Below, piece by piece: positions 44,785-58,613 of a stretch of 64,000 bases of DNA. Both the position numbers and the translations under genes were made by a program. Numbering within the stretch: the first letter of the stretch is position 1; each line of letters starts with the position of its first letter. The DNA comes from Chenopodium formosanum (lineage: Eukaryota; Streptophyta; Magnoliopsida; Caryophyllales; Amaranthaceae). The DNA lies in the NCBI GenBank assembly GCA_024500155.1, contig CM044877.1, positions 34,843,001-34,907,000 of the forward strand, written 5' to 3'. Under the pieces are notes generated by a model, which made no database searches, was not told the DNA's origin, and saw only the letters and a program-made list of their open reading frames with translations.

Positions 44785-45751
44785 GACTAGGTCGTTGGCT
44801 AATATTTCCTTGGCCAAACAACATTTATATCACTCAACACAACTTTGTAACTAGTATAGGAGCAAGTCAAGGGTCGAACCACTAGGAATGGGAGGTGGTT
44901 ACTATTGGTAGAGTTTAGCTATTTCGAAAAGGTGAAATAGAGGTGTGTGTATTTTAACACAACTAAATAAACTAGATGAATTGAAATATATAAAAAAAAC
45001 TAGGGTTTAGGATCCACATATACTTGCAATGGATACAACTAATAGAGATTGGAATTGACTAAGTCGAGTATTGCGAAGGAAAATAAATAACGCAATCAAA
45101 AGAGTATGATAAGTTATTCACCTAGAGGTAAAACTAGCATCAACTACGAGAGACTCTAGCTAAGAACTTCACAAACCAACTCAATCGACAAATGCAAGTC
45201 ACAAATCAATTGTCCGTATCAATGTGAACTTACAATGCAATCTAGTGCAACAATCAAAGTTAGCTACTCTTTAATCTATCACACACATGCATATAATCAA
45301 TTAACCAATTTAATTACAACATCAACTCCATCAATTTTCCCCATTTAGCATCAATTCATTACTCATATATGCTTCACCATCACCCAAGCAAGCAAAATAC
45401 TCAGAATCCATGGAAATCAAGATCAAAACTAAGCTAAACAACAAATTAATCATCATCATATTAATCAAACTAAATCAATCACAAATCAATCAAACATGAA
45501 AAATTAATAAAAAAATTGAAATTAATAGCTAAAGATTGTATTAAATTAGAAGAAATCCTTACAAACTTTTGTGAAATCAATGGAAACTGTGCTTAGAATC
45601 GTCAATCATCAACCATGAACTTCTCTCTCTACAAACTAGAGTTTCTCTCTCTAAAATTTGATCTCAAAACAAAATCTAATCTTCTGTCATTGAATTCTCT
45701 CCCTAAAAATAGAAGGAAAGTCTATATATAGTAAAACTAACTAACAAGGGG
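44785..45751 (-). repeat. Minus-oriented LTR-like module 1 (copy B)
   Basis: Counterpart of 3319-4277. It has an extra short AATCACAAATC insertion near 45481 relative to copy A. No gene seen. Confidence 0.45.
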
Positions 45752-47173
45752 AAAACTAGGTCATCATCGAATTTTCCCTAAGTCAAACTAAATTTGTAAA
45801 CGCTTAACAAACCTTATACGAGTAAAGAGGCAAGCTAAAGTTCAAACCCAAAGGAATGAATCAAAGCCAAGTTGTAGTCTAATGTTAAGCTAAATCGAAG
45901 AGTTTTCTGTGGTTGAGTATGTTGACTAGGATAATAAGAATCGAGAATTCAATCAAATTGCTAAACACTAGGGATATAGGTTCCACATGCAAGCTTAACA
46001 ATCATGATAATTGATAGATCACCCAATTGATTCATACATTGCAAGGGACAAACGATAGTTGCAATCAAAGGAATTCAAAGGTTACCTTCTATAAACCAAA
46101 CTGGGGTTCACTATGAATGATTAACAAAGAGAATCACAATCAAATAAAATCAATTAAAGCAATTCTTAAATCAATTGTTCGTGTCATTGGAATTTGGAAT
46201 TCAATCTGGATTAATATTATAGGTTGATCACTCCTAGTCTAATTAATCACATGCACAACTATGTCAACCAATTTAATTGAAACAATCAATCAGTCAATCA
46301 AGGATCATCAACTAACAATTATCACAAATCAAGCATGCTTCCCCTTCTCCCTTCTCCCTAACAACTAATCTACTCACTAATCATGGTGAATTCTAAAGCT
46401 AAAACAAATTCAATCACAACCACATTCATTTTAAACTAAATCAAAGGAAATATAATCAATCAACAAGTTCTCAAAACTAAATCAAAATCCAAATCAAACA
46501 TTCAAGCATAAAAGTAAATTACAATTGAAGTAAATTCAAAGGAAAGAAATCTTACAAACTTTAATTAATATGAAGAAGAATCATGAACTTGATTGATGAA
46601 ACAATGTTGAATTACAATTCAAATCCAAAGATTACAATCATTACTTTCTCTCTAACTTCTCTCTAGTTTCTCTCTATAAAACTAAGCAAATGAAACATTC
46701 TCCTAAAGTTCGCCTTCAAAAGGATTTACAAGAGTATATATAGACAAAGAATAAAAAATGATCGGTCATGCCCTTTCCAACAAGACTCCACGGGCGCGCA
46801 GATATGGGTACGGAACCCATAACGAACTCCGCTAGCAGTCTGGGCAAAACTTGCGCTCACGAGTACTACAGCCTGCGCCCGTGGCTTAGGGCATGGCAAA
46901 ATGCCCTGTTCTAGATGAATCAGGGGGTCGCGGTCTCTCAAATCTGGAGCGCCCACTCAAAAACCTCCGCGCCCGCGAGTAGAACACGGCTAGGGTGCTG
47001 AGAGTTCCTGCCCAAAATCACCAACCAATCTAGCCGCGTTCCAGATACTCATGGTTGATTGAAACATAAGGCACGCTAAGCGTAGAGAACTAATGAGGCG
47101 CAATCCACTTTCATCCCAACCAATCTAGCCGTGTTCTCCTTGTGGTTTCAAATCTTCCCTTAGTGGGTGTCCC
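45752..47173 (-). repeat. Minus-oriented LTR-like module 2 with GC-rich island (copy B)
   Basis: Counterpart of 4278-5696, with the same TATA-like motif (about 46734) and GC-rich island (46780-46990). It ends where the hAT-like element begins at 47174. Confidence 0.45.
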
Positions 47174-48163
47174 CAGTCGCGGATCCAGGATTTTAGGGGT
47201 GCTAGGTCACCGATTCACCGTCACCAATCGACCGCATACAAATCAATAATTAATGCATATATGTTCTAAAAGCTAATAAAAAAAAGTCACTTCACAACTT
47301 TTGTATACATCCGGTGTACAATAATTTACTGAATACAGAGGACACTTTTATCAAATTTAGGGTCACTTTTAAAAAAATTTGAGTTACTTTTATTAATAAA
47401 GCATAAATACTTCGCAACTTATATTTATGCCAAAGTAACTTTTATTCATATTAGGGTCATATTTACCCATTTTAGGGTAACTTTATAAAGGATGTACAAT
47501 ATTTTATTGTGCATTCGATTTATTTAAATTTTTGTCAAAATATCTTATGGAAGAGGAGGAGGATTTGTGACGGATAATTACAAATTACCAATAAAATTTC
47601 CAAAAAGATTTAGAATGGTGAGTTTTAACAAGTTACCTAATGGGAACTAAGAATGAAAGATTTGTGGGATGAAGGTAATAAATTAAAAAATAAATTTCAA
47701 CAAGCTACCTAGTGAGAATACGTGTTCAAAAAAATACGTTCTCAAAATTAGGAAGTAATAAATAAATTTAAAACACGTGCTAAAAAAATATATATTGCCA
47801 TATAGGTAGTGTATGATATTTGAAAAAAATTATATTATGCCTCCACCAAAAACAAAGAAAGAACAAAGAATGAAAAAAAAAGAAAGAACAAAGAAAGGAA
47901 CAAAAAAAGAAAGCAAAAAAAGAAAGAACAAAGAAAGGAACCGAGAAAGAAAGGAAAAAAAAGAAAGAAAGTAAAGAATAAAGGAATCGTTGTTGTTGGG
48001 CTTTGATCACGTGACCTCAGTATAGAGGAGTGAGGCCTTAACCACTAGACTAATGGGCACATGTGATTATTTATTGCATTGTTTAATATTGAATGGTTCT
48101 TTTTTTTTTTTTTTTTTTTCTAGGTCCCGTGACCCACCGTGCACAAGGGTGGCTCTGCCACTG
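47174..48163. mobile_element. hAT-like non-autonomous DNA transposon (copy B)
   Basis: Counterpart of 5697-6687. Flanks are GGTGTCCC (47166-47173) and AGTGTCCC (48164-48171). The left terminus CAGTCGCGG and right terminus CCACTG preserve the CAGTGGC-like inverted ends better than copy A. Contains the same purine-rich tract and Pol III-like segment. Confidence 0.68.
47998..48058 (-). promoter_or_regulatory. tRNA-like internal Pol III promoter (box A + box B), copy B
   Basis: Counterpart of 6521-6581. Both boxes are unchanged (TAGTCTAGTGG and GATCAAAGC on the minus strand), while two nearby bases differ. Confidence 0.55.
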
Positions 48164-48634
48164 AGTGTCCCTATGGTTCCTAGAAGGAACCGAAAAAATA
48201 GTAGAACTTTTAGGGTTTCCTGACATCTTGACCTTGCATCCCTTTTCCTTAGACTTTAACTCATCATTCCCTCCCTCGGTATATGACTCAACCACTAGGT
48301 CGAAAGGACTTTCCCAAAGGTTGTAACGTAAGGGCAAAAGGTTAGGGGTAGGCTAAAATTTTAAAATTTGGTGGTTCCCTAAAAGTGAAGCAAAGAACGG
48401 GCCCTTTCTTAGAATCACAATCAAGTAGTCACCAAACAAAAACAATCTAAAACCCCCAATCTTATTCAAAGTTATATCCACAAGTATATATATAAAAAGC
48501 GTAAACGTTTCTCCCCCAAGATAAAAGGAAGCATTATCCTCAATGCTTAAAAAGGGAAAAGAAATTACATCAAAATATTATTGGATTTTCTCATATTCCA
48601 CTTTTTTTGTTTTTTTTTTTATTATTTTTTTTAA

Positions 48635-49135
48635 GGTTAATTTTTAAATTACCACCCAAAAATGTAACCAATTTGGAACTTACCACCCATTTAATTTTTT
48701 ATTTTAAATTACCCCCCTTTAAATTAAATAAATGCTCAGATTACTACCCATTTCAAAAATCCGGTGGATTTTCCGTCTATAGGCCCCGCCTAACAATTAT
48801 TTTGACCCTTTTAACAGATTTTTTCCCTGATTTTTCTCTTTAAAAACGATCTCTAAACTTTAATTCATATTTCATTCACCAAATTCTACCAAATTTCAAA
48901 GAAAAAAAATGTGAATTGAAGTTAGGAGAACATTTTTAAAGAGAAAAATCGAGGGGAAAATCAGTCAAAATAAGCGTTAGGTGGGGCCCACAGACGGAAA
49001 ATCCATCGGATTTTTGAAATGGGTGGTAATCTGAGCATTTATTTAATTTAAGGGGTGGTAATTTAAAATAAAAAATTAAACGGGTGGTTAGTTCGAAAAT
49101 GGATACATTTTTGGGTGGTAATTTAAAAATTTTCC
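48635..49135. mobile_element. Foldback MULE-type MITE (copy B)
   Basis: Counterpart of 7162-7662, also 501 bp, with the TTTTTTTAA duplication at 48626-48634 and 49136-49144. The arms remain highly complementary. Confidence 0.85.
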
Positions 49136-49933
49136 TTTTTTTAATTATAACAAAATAAATGTCCATGCCTCTTAAACGTAGGACGACTTTTACAAATTTG
49201 CAATTGCATAGTCCTTGCGTTTTGTTTTACTTAGGACGACTTTACTTATTCATTTGCCATTATTAAAACATATAGCACAACATAAACTTGGTTTCAAGAT
49301 AACCAAATACCCAAACTTCTTCACCACAAACTCCAACAATAATGATCAATTGCTTCACAAAAACCAATAATGGAAACGAAAATGAAACAAAACGCTCAAT
49401 ATCTAAAGATGTGGCTTGAAAAGATGGGAAATGGCTCAAATGTTTTGCAAGATGGCTAATGTAAACCCTATGAACTAAAAAGAAATAAAAATCCTAGTAA
49501 TGAAAAATTGCCACCCCGAAAAGATGCTTTTGTCATCCCTAGTTAGTTCGGTCTCGAGTTTTAGAATTATGAGTCAAGATTCTAGATTAGATCCGCAATA
49601 TTCAAGGATCCATGCCCCTCATTCAAATAGATGTTGAAGGCTTGAAAAATATTGAACCTCACATGGATGTGGCAAAAACTCACTAAGGGCATCAAATCAA
49701 CCAAAGGAAGCACTCCGTCTTACCACACACCCAATGGAATCCGGCTTCAAGACCCCAAAAGGTCTAAACAACTACCTTAGCATACTCTATCCTAGAGTCA
49801 ACCGCAAATATTCTCAAAACATGCACACCAATTAAACATAGGAAAGTATACATGCACAGGCAAAATTCCAAGATGTAGAATGTCCAAAGAAATAGCTAAA
49901 CAAGAAAAAAGAAGAAGAAAATCCTAAAAAAAG

Positions 49934-52900
49934 TTTTATTTTAAATTGAAAGAAGGAAAGGAGCTAAAAATCAAAATAAAAAGTGAAAAGCACAAGAATG
50001 CAAGCAAAGACAAGTAATACCCAATTGTCAAACAAGTGGTCATTCGGCAACAACGCCAATGACCCCAAACACTCTAAATGTTACAAAGCAAACAATCTTG
50101 AACCATTCAACTCATCTTAAAGCTTATCCTAAACTAAGCAACAAAGAAAGAAAGAGAAGAGATATAGAAAGATCTCACCGAGCGCCAAAGCTATGCTACA
50201 TAATCAAGGTGAAAGACCACCTTACGAATCATTGAAATCCAATACTTAAGCAATAGAGCACGGTGAGAAATAAAGAACTATATACAAAGAAATTTGTTAG
50301 TAACTTCAAAACAAAATCAAATAAAATAAAAGAAAAAACATAAAATAGTGAAAATAAAGAAAAATAAAATAGCAACAGGATTAATATCCAATGAGACATC
50401 AAATCAAAAAAGTAACAGGAATCAAGATAACAAATAATCATCATTAGGAATCATCATAACAAAGATACAGAGAAACGCATCAGACAGCGATCAGCAAATC
50501 AATCAACAAATCCAAAAAGCCGGGCAAAGAAATCAATAGAAGCACAACATCATCATAACATTAAAGAAAACAAAGATCGATAAAAAAGCAGAAGAGACCA
50601 GGAATGAACTACAAAAGCAAGGGGGGAAATCAACTAAGCACAACAACAAATGACATAAAATACCCCCAAGCCCAAAATGGGCCACCCCCTATCTCTAACT
50701 CTAAACACATATATGTAAAAGAGAAACATCATATAAAGCACAAAAGAAGGGAGGGGGGCATGGTAGTATCATTCCGCATTATAGTAAGGGGTATAACGAG
50801 AACTCCCCTCATCGATCTTCATCAAATGAATAGAGCTTGCCATCTCGCTCACCTCCATGGGAGCCTTACCCCTCAACCGACTTTCCCTCCTAATTCTATT
50901 AAGCCAAAAATAATGAGTCCAATCATCTAAAATTGGCTCACCTGACCTATTCCGCCTACCAAAAGTCCCGGGGTCCGGAAAAGGCAATGGATTAGCTGGA
51001 TCATACGCATAATTACAACCACCGGGTCACCTATAGTCGTAAGTGCCCAGGATAGTGCCTATAACATAACTAGGGTGAATATGAGGACCTCCTAATAAGG
51101 GTAACAAAGTCTAGGACCCACAGCAGGATCAAAAGGCTCCCATTGAGGGACAGGTCCTTATTGGACCGGGAGGTACGGATATTTAACGTAAGGTTCTGTC
51201 TCCCCCTTCTACACATGCAAATCATATACCGATGCGTATAGTAATCATAACCAAGGGAAGAGGGTTGCACAGAAGGCATGGAGTACAACATGTTAGAAAA
51301 AAAATCAAGCTTGGCATGAATTGTCGAAATATCAAAAGTAGAAGGACTGGGAGAGGGGGAAAGTGTAGGTGTACCTCCCGGTGCAACCGGGGAAAGAGAA
51401 TGAGAAATCAATGAGCACGCATTGGTTAAACGACCTCTTGTATAATTTGTCCTTCGTTGGATAAAGGGATGAACATCTCCCACCGGGGGCCTCCAGGACA
51501 AAGAATCTCTCTCCTCGGGTTGAGTAGTTGCTTCCTTGAAAGGGATAAGGAACCATTCCTTATACAATGAAAACATCTTCCTCCCTGGTTCGATCAAGAA
51601 ATTTTTGATTCACTAGGGTGGAGATGTTTAGGAAATGAGAGAGAGACTTTTCTCTAGGATCAATGATCGGGGGAAGCTCATCTAACATGGTCTTGTAATC
51701 ATCATTGATGCAAAGAGCTAGGGTAGAAATCATCTCACCCAATTGGATAAACCCCGATAAGCAAACTCCATCATGAATATCAAAGAATCGTGAGGTCAAA
51801 TGCTCCGTGAAATCAACCGACTCAATCTCAAAGTCTTTTTGGTCAGCTATCCACAACCAACAAAGAACCTCACGGGAGATAGCCCCCAAAGAGTCCTTAG
51901 AGCAAAGAGTGTATGGAGGATTCGGTTGAAATATCGCATAGTCGGATGAATCATGGAAGCAGACTTTGAGGTTTGTGGGTCAAATATACCTTCCTCCGAG
52001 ATACTCCTCCACCAACGTTGCTCATCATATCCATGCTCACTTGCCATTCTACTATGAGCCGGATATATACAATGATCCGGATCCTCAGCCCTAGGAAACT
52101 TGAAATATGAACATAGTTGAGCATTTGTCAATGAGTGATCATTGTTGAAGAGTTGGAAAGTCAAAATCTTTGAGTAATTTGCACCCGACTCATGGACAAC
52201 TTCAAGAGAGGAAAGGAATTCATGAGTCACCCTAGCATAAGTTGTAGGGGCACTCAAATCCAAGAACTCCAAAAGATTAAGGCCTCCCGCAAGAAGGCCA
52301 ATATCCTCACCAATCCCTAGAAACTTTGTTGTCGTTTGGTCGTAGAAACGCGTTGATCGAAGCTTTCTCTTGGAAAGATGTTTGAAACACTCCGAATGAG
52401 ACTCTATTGAAAACTCAATGCCATATAAGTTTCCTCAACCTCGTGTGGAGGTGGAACAATATACCTCGGCTTGCTTGAACTAGCTCTAGCTCGCTTCTTA
52501 TGACAAAGTGTGGCCATCTACAAAGTATAAAGACTTAGCAAAAGTAGTTATTCAACAACAACCACAAAATGGAAATATTTCACACCAGAAGCAAGAAATG
52601 GTAACAAATGAACAATGCAATTGATAACATCATGAATATTAAGAAAATAAACATGGATTAAAGGAAAATTTTAACATAAGAAACCATATCATGAGTCAAA
52701 TTAAGCAAAATAAATCCCAAACATTTAATTATCAAAGATATGAAACTAAATAAAGAAACCCCATTAGAGAGAAAATAGCCAACAATTGTTATTCAAGAAT
52801 TCAATCAAAGGTGTCACCTTTATCATGAGGAAACTTCAATTCAACACCCAACGATATCATTCAACATAAATTCCAAGTGAAAAGAACTAACAATAGAGTT

Positions 52901-53195
52901 TAACCATGAAAGCATAATGTTTTCAAGCTTAAATCAAAGAGGAAGACGATGAATAGACAATAAGAAACCATACCTCAATGAAGCTTTAAAATGCTTGAAA
53001 AATGCTCAAAATTAAGATGTAAGAACAAATAAAACTCCCAAACACAAGCTCCAAACCACAACACAAAACTTTAAAATTTTGAAAAAGTCCCTTTTTTTTT
53101 ATTGAATTGGGGAAAGAACTCTGAAATTTTTGGGTTTTAGATTTAAAAACTTGATGTTGGCAATTGAAAATGATGTTGAAATAACAGCAAAAGAG
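49934..53195 (-). repeat. Athila-like tandem unit 1 (copy B)
   Basis: Counterpart of 8461-11726, with the same gene arrangement on the minus strand. Confidence 0.85.
50769..52517 (-). pseudogene. Athila ORF1/env-like protein, broken (copy B, unit 1)
   Basis: The most complete copy at its ends: minus-strand ATG at 52515-52517 directly after an intron acceptor (TTTGTAG), and C-terminus SSRYTPYYNAE with stop at 50769-50771. About 580 codons would be expected. N-terminal residues are MATLCHKKRARASSSKPRY, basic and nuclear-signal-like. Frame changes occur near 52430, near 51850-51900 (a 1 bp loss in GTATG-GAGG) and near 51590. Core motifs THEFLSSLEVV, LTFQLFNND, LCSYFKFP and LCWLWIADQ are present. 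Candidate intron 52518-52973 has a GT donor. Confidence 0.75.
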
Positions 53196-53250
53196 AAAAG
53201 GGGTTGGAACTAGGTCGTCATCAAAAAGAAGAACAAAAGCCTCAAAAATG

Positions 53251-56200
53251 TTTTATTTTAATTGAAAGAAGGAAAAGAGATGAAAATCAAAACAAAAAGT
53301 TAAAAGCACAAGAATGCAAGCAAAGACAAGTAATACCCAATCGTCAAAACAAGTGGTCATTCGACAACCACACCAATGACCTCAAACACGCTAGATGTTA
53401 CAAAACCAACATCCTCGAACCATTTAACTCATCCGAAAGCTAATCCTAAACTAAGCAACCAAGAAAGAAAAATAAGAGATATAAAAAGATCTCACCGAGC
53501 GCCAAAGCTATGCTACATAAATAAGGTAAAAGACCACCTTACGAATCGTTGAAATACAAAGCTTAAGCAGTAGAGCACAGTGAGAAATAAAGAACGATAT
53601 ACTAAAAAATTTGTTAGTAACTTCAAAACAAAATCAAACAAAATAAAAGGAAGAAAATAAAATAATGAAAAAAAAGAACATGCAAATAGCAACAAGAGTA
53701 ACATCCAATGAGACATCAGATCGAAACAGTAACAAGAAGCAAGATATCAGATAATTATCTTCAGGAATTTTCATAACAGAGATATAGAGAAACACATCAT
53801 ACAACGATCAACGAATCAAACAACAAATCCAAAAAGCCGGGCAAAGAAATCAATAGAAGCACAACATCATCATAAAACCAAAGGACGCAGAGATCGATAC
53901 TAGAAGAAGAAGAAGAGACCAGGAATGAACTACAAAAGCAAGGGGGGAAATCAACTAAGAACAACAATAAACGATATAAAATACCCCCAAGATTAAAATG
54001 GGCCACCCCCTAACTCTAAACCTAAAAACATATATTCAAAAGAGAAACATCATATAAAGCACAAAAGAAGGGGGGGCCATGGTAGTATCATTCCGCACTA
54101 TGGTAAGGGGTAGAATGAGAACTCCCCTCACCGATCTCCATCAAATGAGTAGAGCTTGCCATCTCGCTCTCCTCCATAGGAGCCTTACCCCTCAGCCGAC
54201 TTTCCCTCCTAATTCTATCAAGCTCAAAATAATGAGTCCAATCATCTAAGATCGTCCCACCTGACCTACCCCACCTACCAAAAGTCTTGGGGTCCGGAAA
54301 AGGCGAAGGATTAGCTAGATCATTCGCATAATCATAACCACCGGGTCGCCTATAGTCGTAAGTGCCCTACGTAGTGCCTATGATAGATTTAGGGTGAATA
54401 TGGGGCCCCTCCCAATAAGGGTAACAAAGTTTAGGACCCACAGCAGGATCAAAAGGCTCCCATTGAGGGGCAGGTCCTTGTTGACGTAAGGTTCTATTTC
54501 CCCCCTCCAAACATGCAAATCATATAATCATATAATCGATACGTATGGTAATCATAACCAAGGGATGGGGGTTGCATAGAAGGCATGGAGTACAATATGT
54601 TAGCAATAGAATAAAGCTTGGCCTGAATTATCAACATATAAAAAGTAGAAGGAGTGGGTGAAAGGGAAACAGTTGGTGTACCTCTCGGTCCAACCGGGGG
54701 AAGAGAATGAGCAATCAATGAGCACGCATTGGTTGAACGACCTCTTGTACAATTTGTGCTTCGTCGGATAGAGGGATGAACATCTCGCACCAGGGGCCTC
54801 TAGAACAAAGAATCTCTCTCCTCGGGTTGAGTAGTTGCTTCCTTGCAAGGGATGAGGAACCATTCCTTATACGATGAAAACATCTTCCATCCTTGTTCGA
54901 TCAAGAAATTTTTGATTCACTAGGGCGGAGATGTTTAGGAAATGAGAGAGAGACTTTTCTTGAGGATCAATGATCGGGGGAAGCTCATATAACATGGTCT
55001 TGTAATCATCATTGATGCAAAGAGCTAGTGTAGAAATCATCCCACCCAACTGGATAAACCCCGATAAGGAAACTCCATCACGAATATAAAAGAATCGTGA
55101 GGTCAAATGCTCCGTGAAATCAACTGACTCAATCTCAAAGTCTTTTTAGTTAGCTATCCACAACCAACAAAGCTCCTCACGGGAGATATCCCCCAAAGAT
55201 TCCTTAGAGCAAAGAGCGTATGTGAGGATTCGGTTGAAATACCGCATAGTTGGATGAATCATGGAAGTGGACTTTGAGGTTTGAGGGTCTTACATTCCTT
55301 TCTCTGAGATACTCCTCCACCAATGTTGCTCGTACTATCTATGTTCGCTTGCCATTCTACTATGAGCCGGATAGATAGAATGATCCGGATCCTCATCAGC
55401 CCAAGGAAACTTAAAATATGAACATAGTTGAGCATCCGTCAATGAGTAATCATTGTTGAAGAGTTGGAAAGTCAAAATCTTTGAGTAATTTGCACCCGAC
55501 ACATGGACAACTTCGAGAGAATAAAGGAATTCATAAGTCACCCTAGCATAAGTAGGGGAACTCAAATCAAAGAACTCTAAAAGATCAAGGCCTTCTGCAA
55601 GAAGGCGAACAACCTCATCAATCCCTACAAACTTTGTTGTCGTTTGATCGTAGAAACGCGTTGGTCGAAGCTTTCTCTTGGAAAGACGTTTGAAACACTC
55701 CAAATTAGATTATTTTGAAAACTCAATGCCATAAGTTTCCTCAACCTCCGGTGTAGGCGGAACAATATACCTCGGCTTGCTTGAACTAGCTCTAGCTCGC
55801 TTCTTATGACGATGTGTGGCCATCTACAAAGTATCAAGACTTAGCATAAGTAGTTGTTCAAAAACAATCACAAAATGGAAATATTTCACAATAAAAGCAA
55901 GAAATGGTAACAAATGAACAATGACATTGATAACATCATGAATATTAAGCAAATAAACATGGATTGAAAGCAAATTTGAACATAAGAAACCAAATCATGA
56001 GTAAAATTGAGCAAAATAAATCCCAAACATTGAATTATCGAAGATATGAAACTAAATAAAACAAACCCATGAGAGAGAAAATAGCCAACAATTGTTATTC
56101 ACGAATTCAATCAAAGGTCACACATTTATCATGAGCAAAATTTAATTCAACACCCAACGATATCATTCAACATAAATTCCAAGTGAAAAGAACTAACTAT

Positions 56201-56502
56201 AGAGTTTCACCATGAATGCATAAAGTTTCAAGCTTAAATCAAAAAGGAAGATGTTGAATAGACAATAAGAAACCATACCTCATTGAAGCCTTGAAACGCT
56301 CGAAAAATTCTCAAAATGAAGGTGTAAGAACATATAAAACTCCCAATAACAAGCCCCAAACCTCAACACAAAACTTGAAAATTTTGAAAAGTCCCAATTT
56401 TTTTTTATTAAATTAAGGAAAGAACTCTGTAATTTTTTGTATTTTAGATTTGAAAACTTGATGTTGGCAATTGAAATTGATGTTGAAATGATAGCAAAAG
56501 AG
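53251..56502 (-). repeat. Athila-like tandem unit 2 (copy B)
   Basis: Counterpart of 11779-14829. It retains the 202 bp segment (54906-55107) missing from copy A. Confidence 0.85.
54088..55823 (-). pseudogene. Athila ORF1/env-like protein, broken (copy B, unit 2)
   Basis: Minus ATG at 55821-55823, with candidate intron 55824-56278 (GT donor, AG acceptor). Core 55335-55703 has TYEFLYSLEVV, LTFQLFNND and LCSYFKFP. Then come stop-containing stretches, the segment 54867-55106 (SGFIQLGGMISTLALC) and the shifted Ser/Pro-rich C-terminal part 54494-54790. It retains the 202 bp deleted in the copy A counterpart, so it shows the ancestral arrangement of this unit. Non-functional. Confidence 0.75.
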
Positions 56503-57329
56503 GTGAAGTCAGTTTGATATTGCAAGTGAGGGTTTACTCTCACTTTGATGCTCCACTTAATGCTTTTGATAAACACGGGACATGGCAGACTCAAAATCAC
56601 CACGATGGTGGGTTCAACACGAGAATTCGTGCCCCAATGGCTTGAATGCACGACCTAAAGTCAAATGGAACTTGCACTTCTCCATGCTTGAGCTTCAAAT
56701 AGAGAACATTAGGTATCCTAATCAATGCCAAACTCAGGAATGGGTCTCGAGAATCATTGGATAACGACCTTAACCTTAAAAATGAAAGAAAACAAATAAA
56801 TAAAAGGGAAAAAGACAAGAAAACCCAAGAAATGCATGAAAATAGAAAATCAACTAAGAAAATGCAAACTAAGGAAATAAAGAGTTAAACAAAGGAAAAA
56901 CTTTGAAAGAGCTATAAAATAGAATGAATTACACTCTAAAAGAATCAAATGAGTCCCATAAACGACACTCATTAAATTACCCCAAGCTAAACTTTTGCTT
57001 GTCCTCGAGCAAAACCAAGAAAAAAAAATAAGGATGAAAGACTTATTTAAAAAGGAAAAAAGAAAGACATAAGATGGGAATATACACTAAGACTCAATAA
57101 CGTAAGAAGCACGGATTTTTTTAGCTACAACAAGCCCTTTAAACCCCAAAGTCGCCTATTGTAAGGAGGGTGATCCCATCGTAAGGGGTACTCTCCTTAA
57201 ATGCCCTTGGCCACTTAAAAGCCTAGGACTTTACACTTATTAGGGTGTATTAGGATTGTTTGGGAGACCTTGAATTAGAAATAATACTCTCATCACACTT
57301 TTTTGTAAGAAACAAGTAGGAGTCGCCAG

Positions 57330-58504
57330 TGAGTTTTAGGAAAACTCATAAACCTCGTTCATTCCTTTCTTCTATGTGGGGTTCATGGAATAATTAGCAC
57401 GAATCATAAGTTTACCCATTCCCAAAAAGGATTACATAAACCGGAAATGAGTTCGGGAGCGAGGGTACTAAAATAACGTTCCTTTTAGGGAGGAATCGCT
57501 ATTCTAGCCCTAGTACGGCCTCTAATAGCTCTTCCTTTTCATAATTTCATTACCTAAAACAATATATGCAAAAGTCGTTATTTTTATTGAAAAATGTTCG
57601 TGAAAGAACAATAAAAAAAAAAGATTCACCTTGTGAATTAATTAATTATTCAAATTCTAGTCTTGATTAACGAAAGAGTACTATGTGAATTAATTAATTA
57701 ATTTTTTTTTTAAAATGATCAAACAACACTAATTAATCAATTAAAGTTATTTAAATAATAAAAGAAAAGTGATTTATCTAAGTGCTCAAGAAACTAACTG
57801 TTCTTCTTTTATGTTAAATCTCTGTTCAATGTGTTTATTGACTTTCTTTCTTCTTTGTACGTCCAAGGACTTCAATGGATTCAATTAGGGTTGAAAAGTA
57901 TTTGGGAAGATAGAAGAAAAAGTAGTATGATAGTAAGAAAAGTTGAGAGATTAGGGTTTTGAGAATAATAGGGTTTTAATTCTGAATTTTTCGGTCCCCA
58001 TAATGTTGAACGAAGACTCCTATTTATAAGCGTAGGGATCTAGGTTTAGGGTTTTAGAGTCGTGCCGTCAGGTGGCGCGCGCAACTCTCAGAGTCTCGCT
58101 GGGGTTCCGCGCGCATCCCTATGAGTCACGCGCAAGGCGCGCACAACTGATTGAGTTGCTCTGGTTTGCGGTTTGCTTTATCCGACAGCGCGTGTTTAAA
58201 ACTTCCATAACTTTTGATTGCTAAGTCGGATTAAGGTGTGTGAGATATCATTGAAAATCTTTGAATGTCTACTTTCCAATGCCGTTAAATTTAGGTCAAA
58301 ATATTTTATGGATCAAAAGTTAAGGTTGTTGGAGTGCAAGGGTGTCAGTTTTAGGGCCCGCTTTAGTGTTTTGATCATAACTTCTTCGTTTTGGCACAAA
58401 ATTGGGCTTATAATATACCGTTGGAAATATCTTTGAAAGGGATATCCATATGCGTAGGCCTTGAATGCTCAAGTGTCCTGGTCTATTCTCTTGTTGCAGC
58501 TACA
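57330..58504 (-). mobile_element. Minus-oriented LTR, 1.17 kb, with adjacent primer site (copy B)
   Basis: Counterpart of 15669-16842, with identical boundaries and the TGGCGACTCC primer-site start on the minus strand. The GC-rich U3 island (58068-58190) is conserved. Confidence 0.65.
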
Positions 58505-58613
58505 TTGCTTTTTCCAATCTTCAAAAAAAAAAAAAAAATACAAAGTATAAATTAGTACATTACACAATATAGGCTTATACACACACACATACACACACAA
58601 ACAAGCTTAGAAT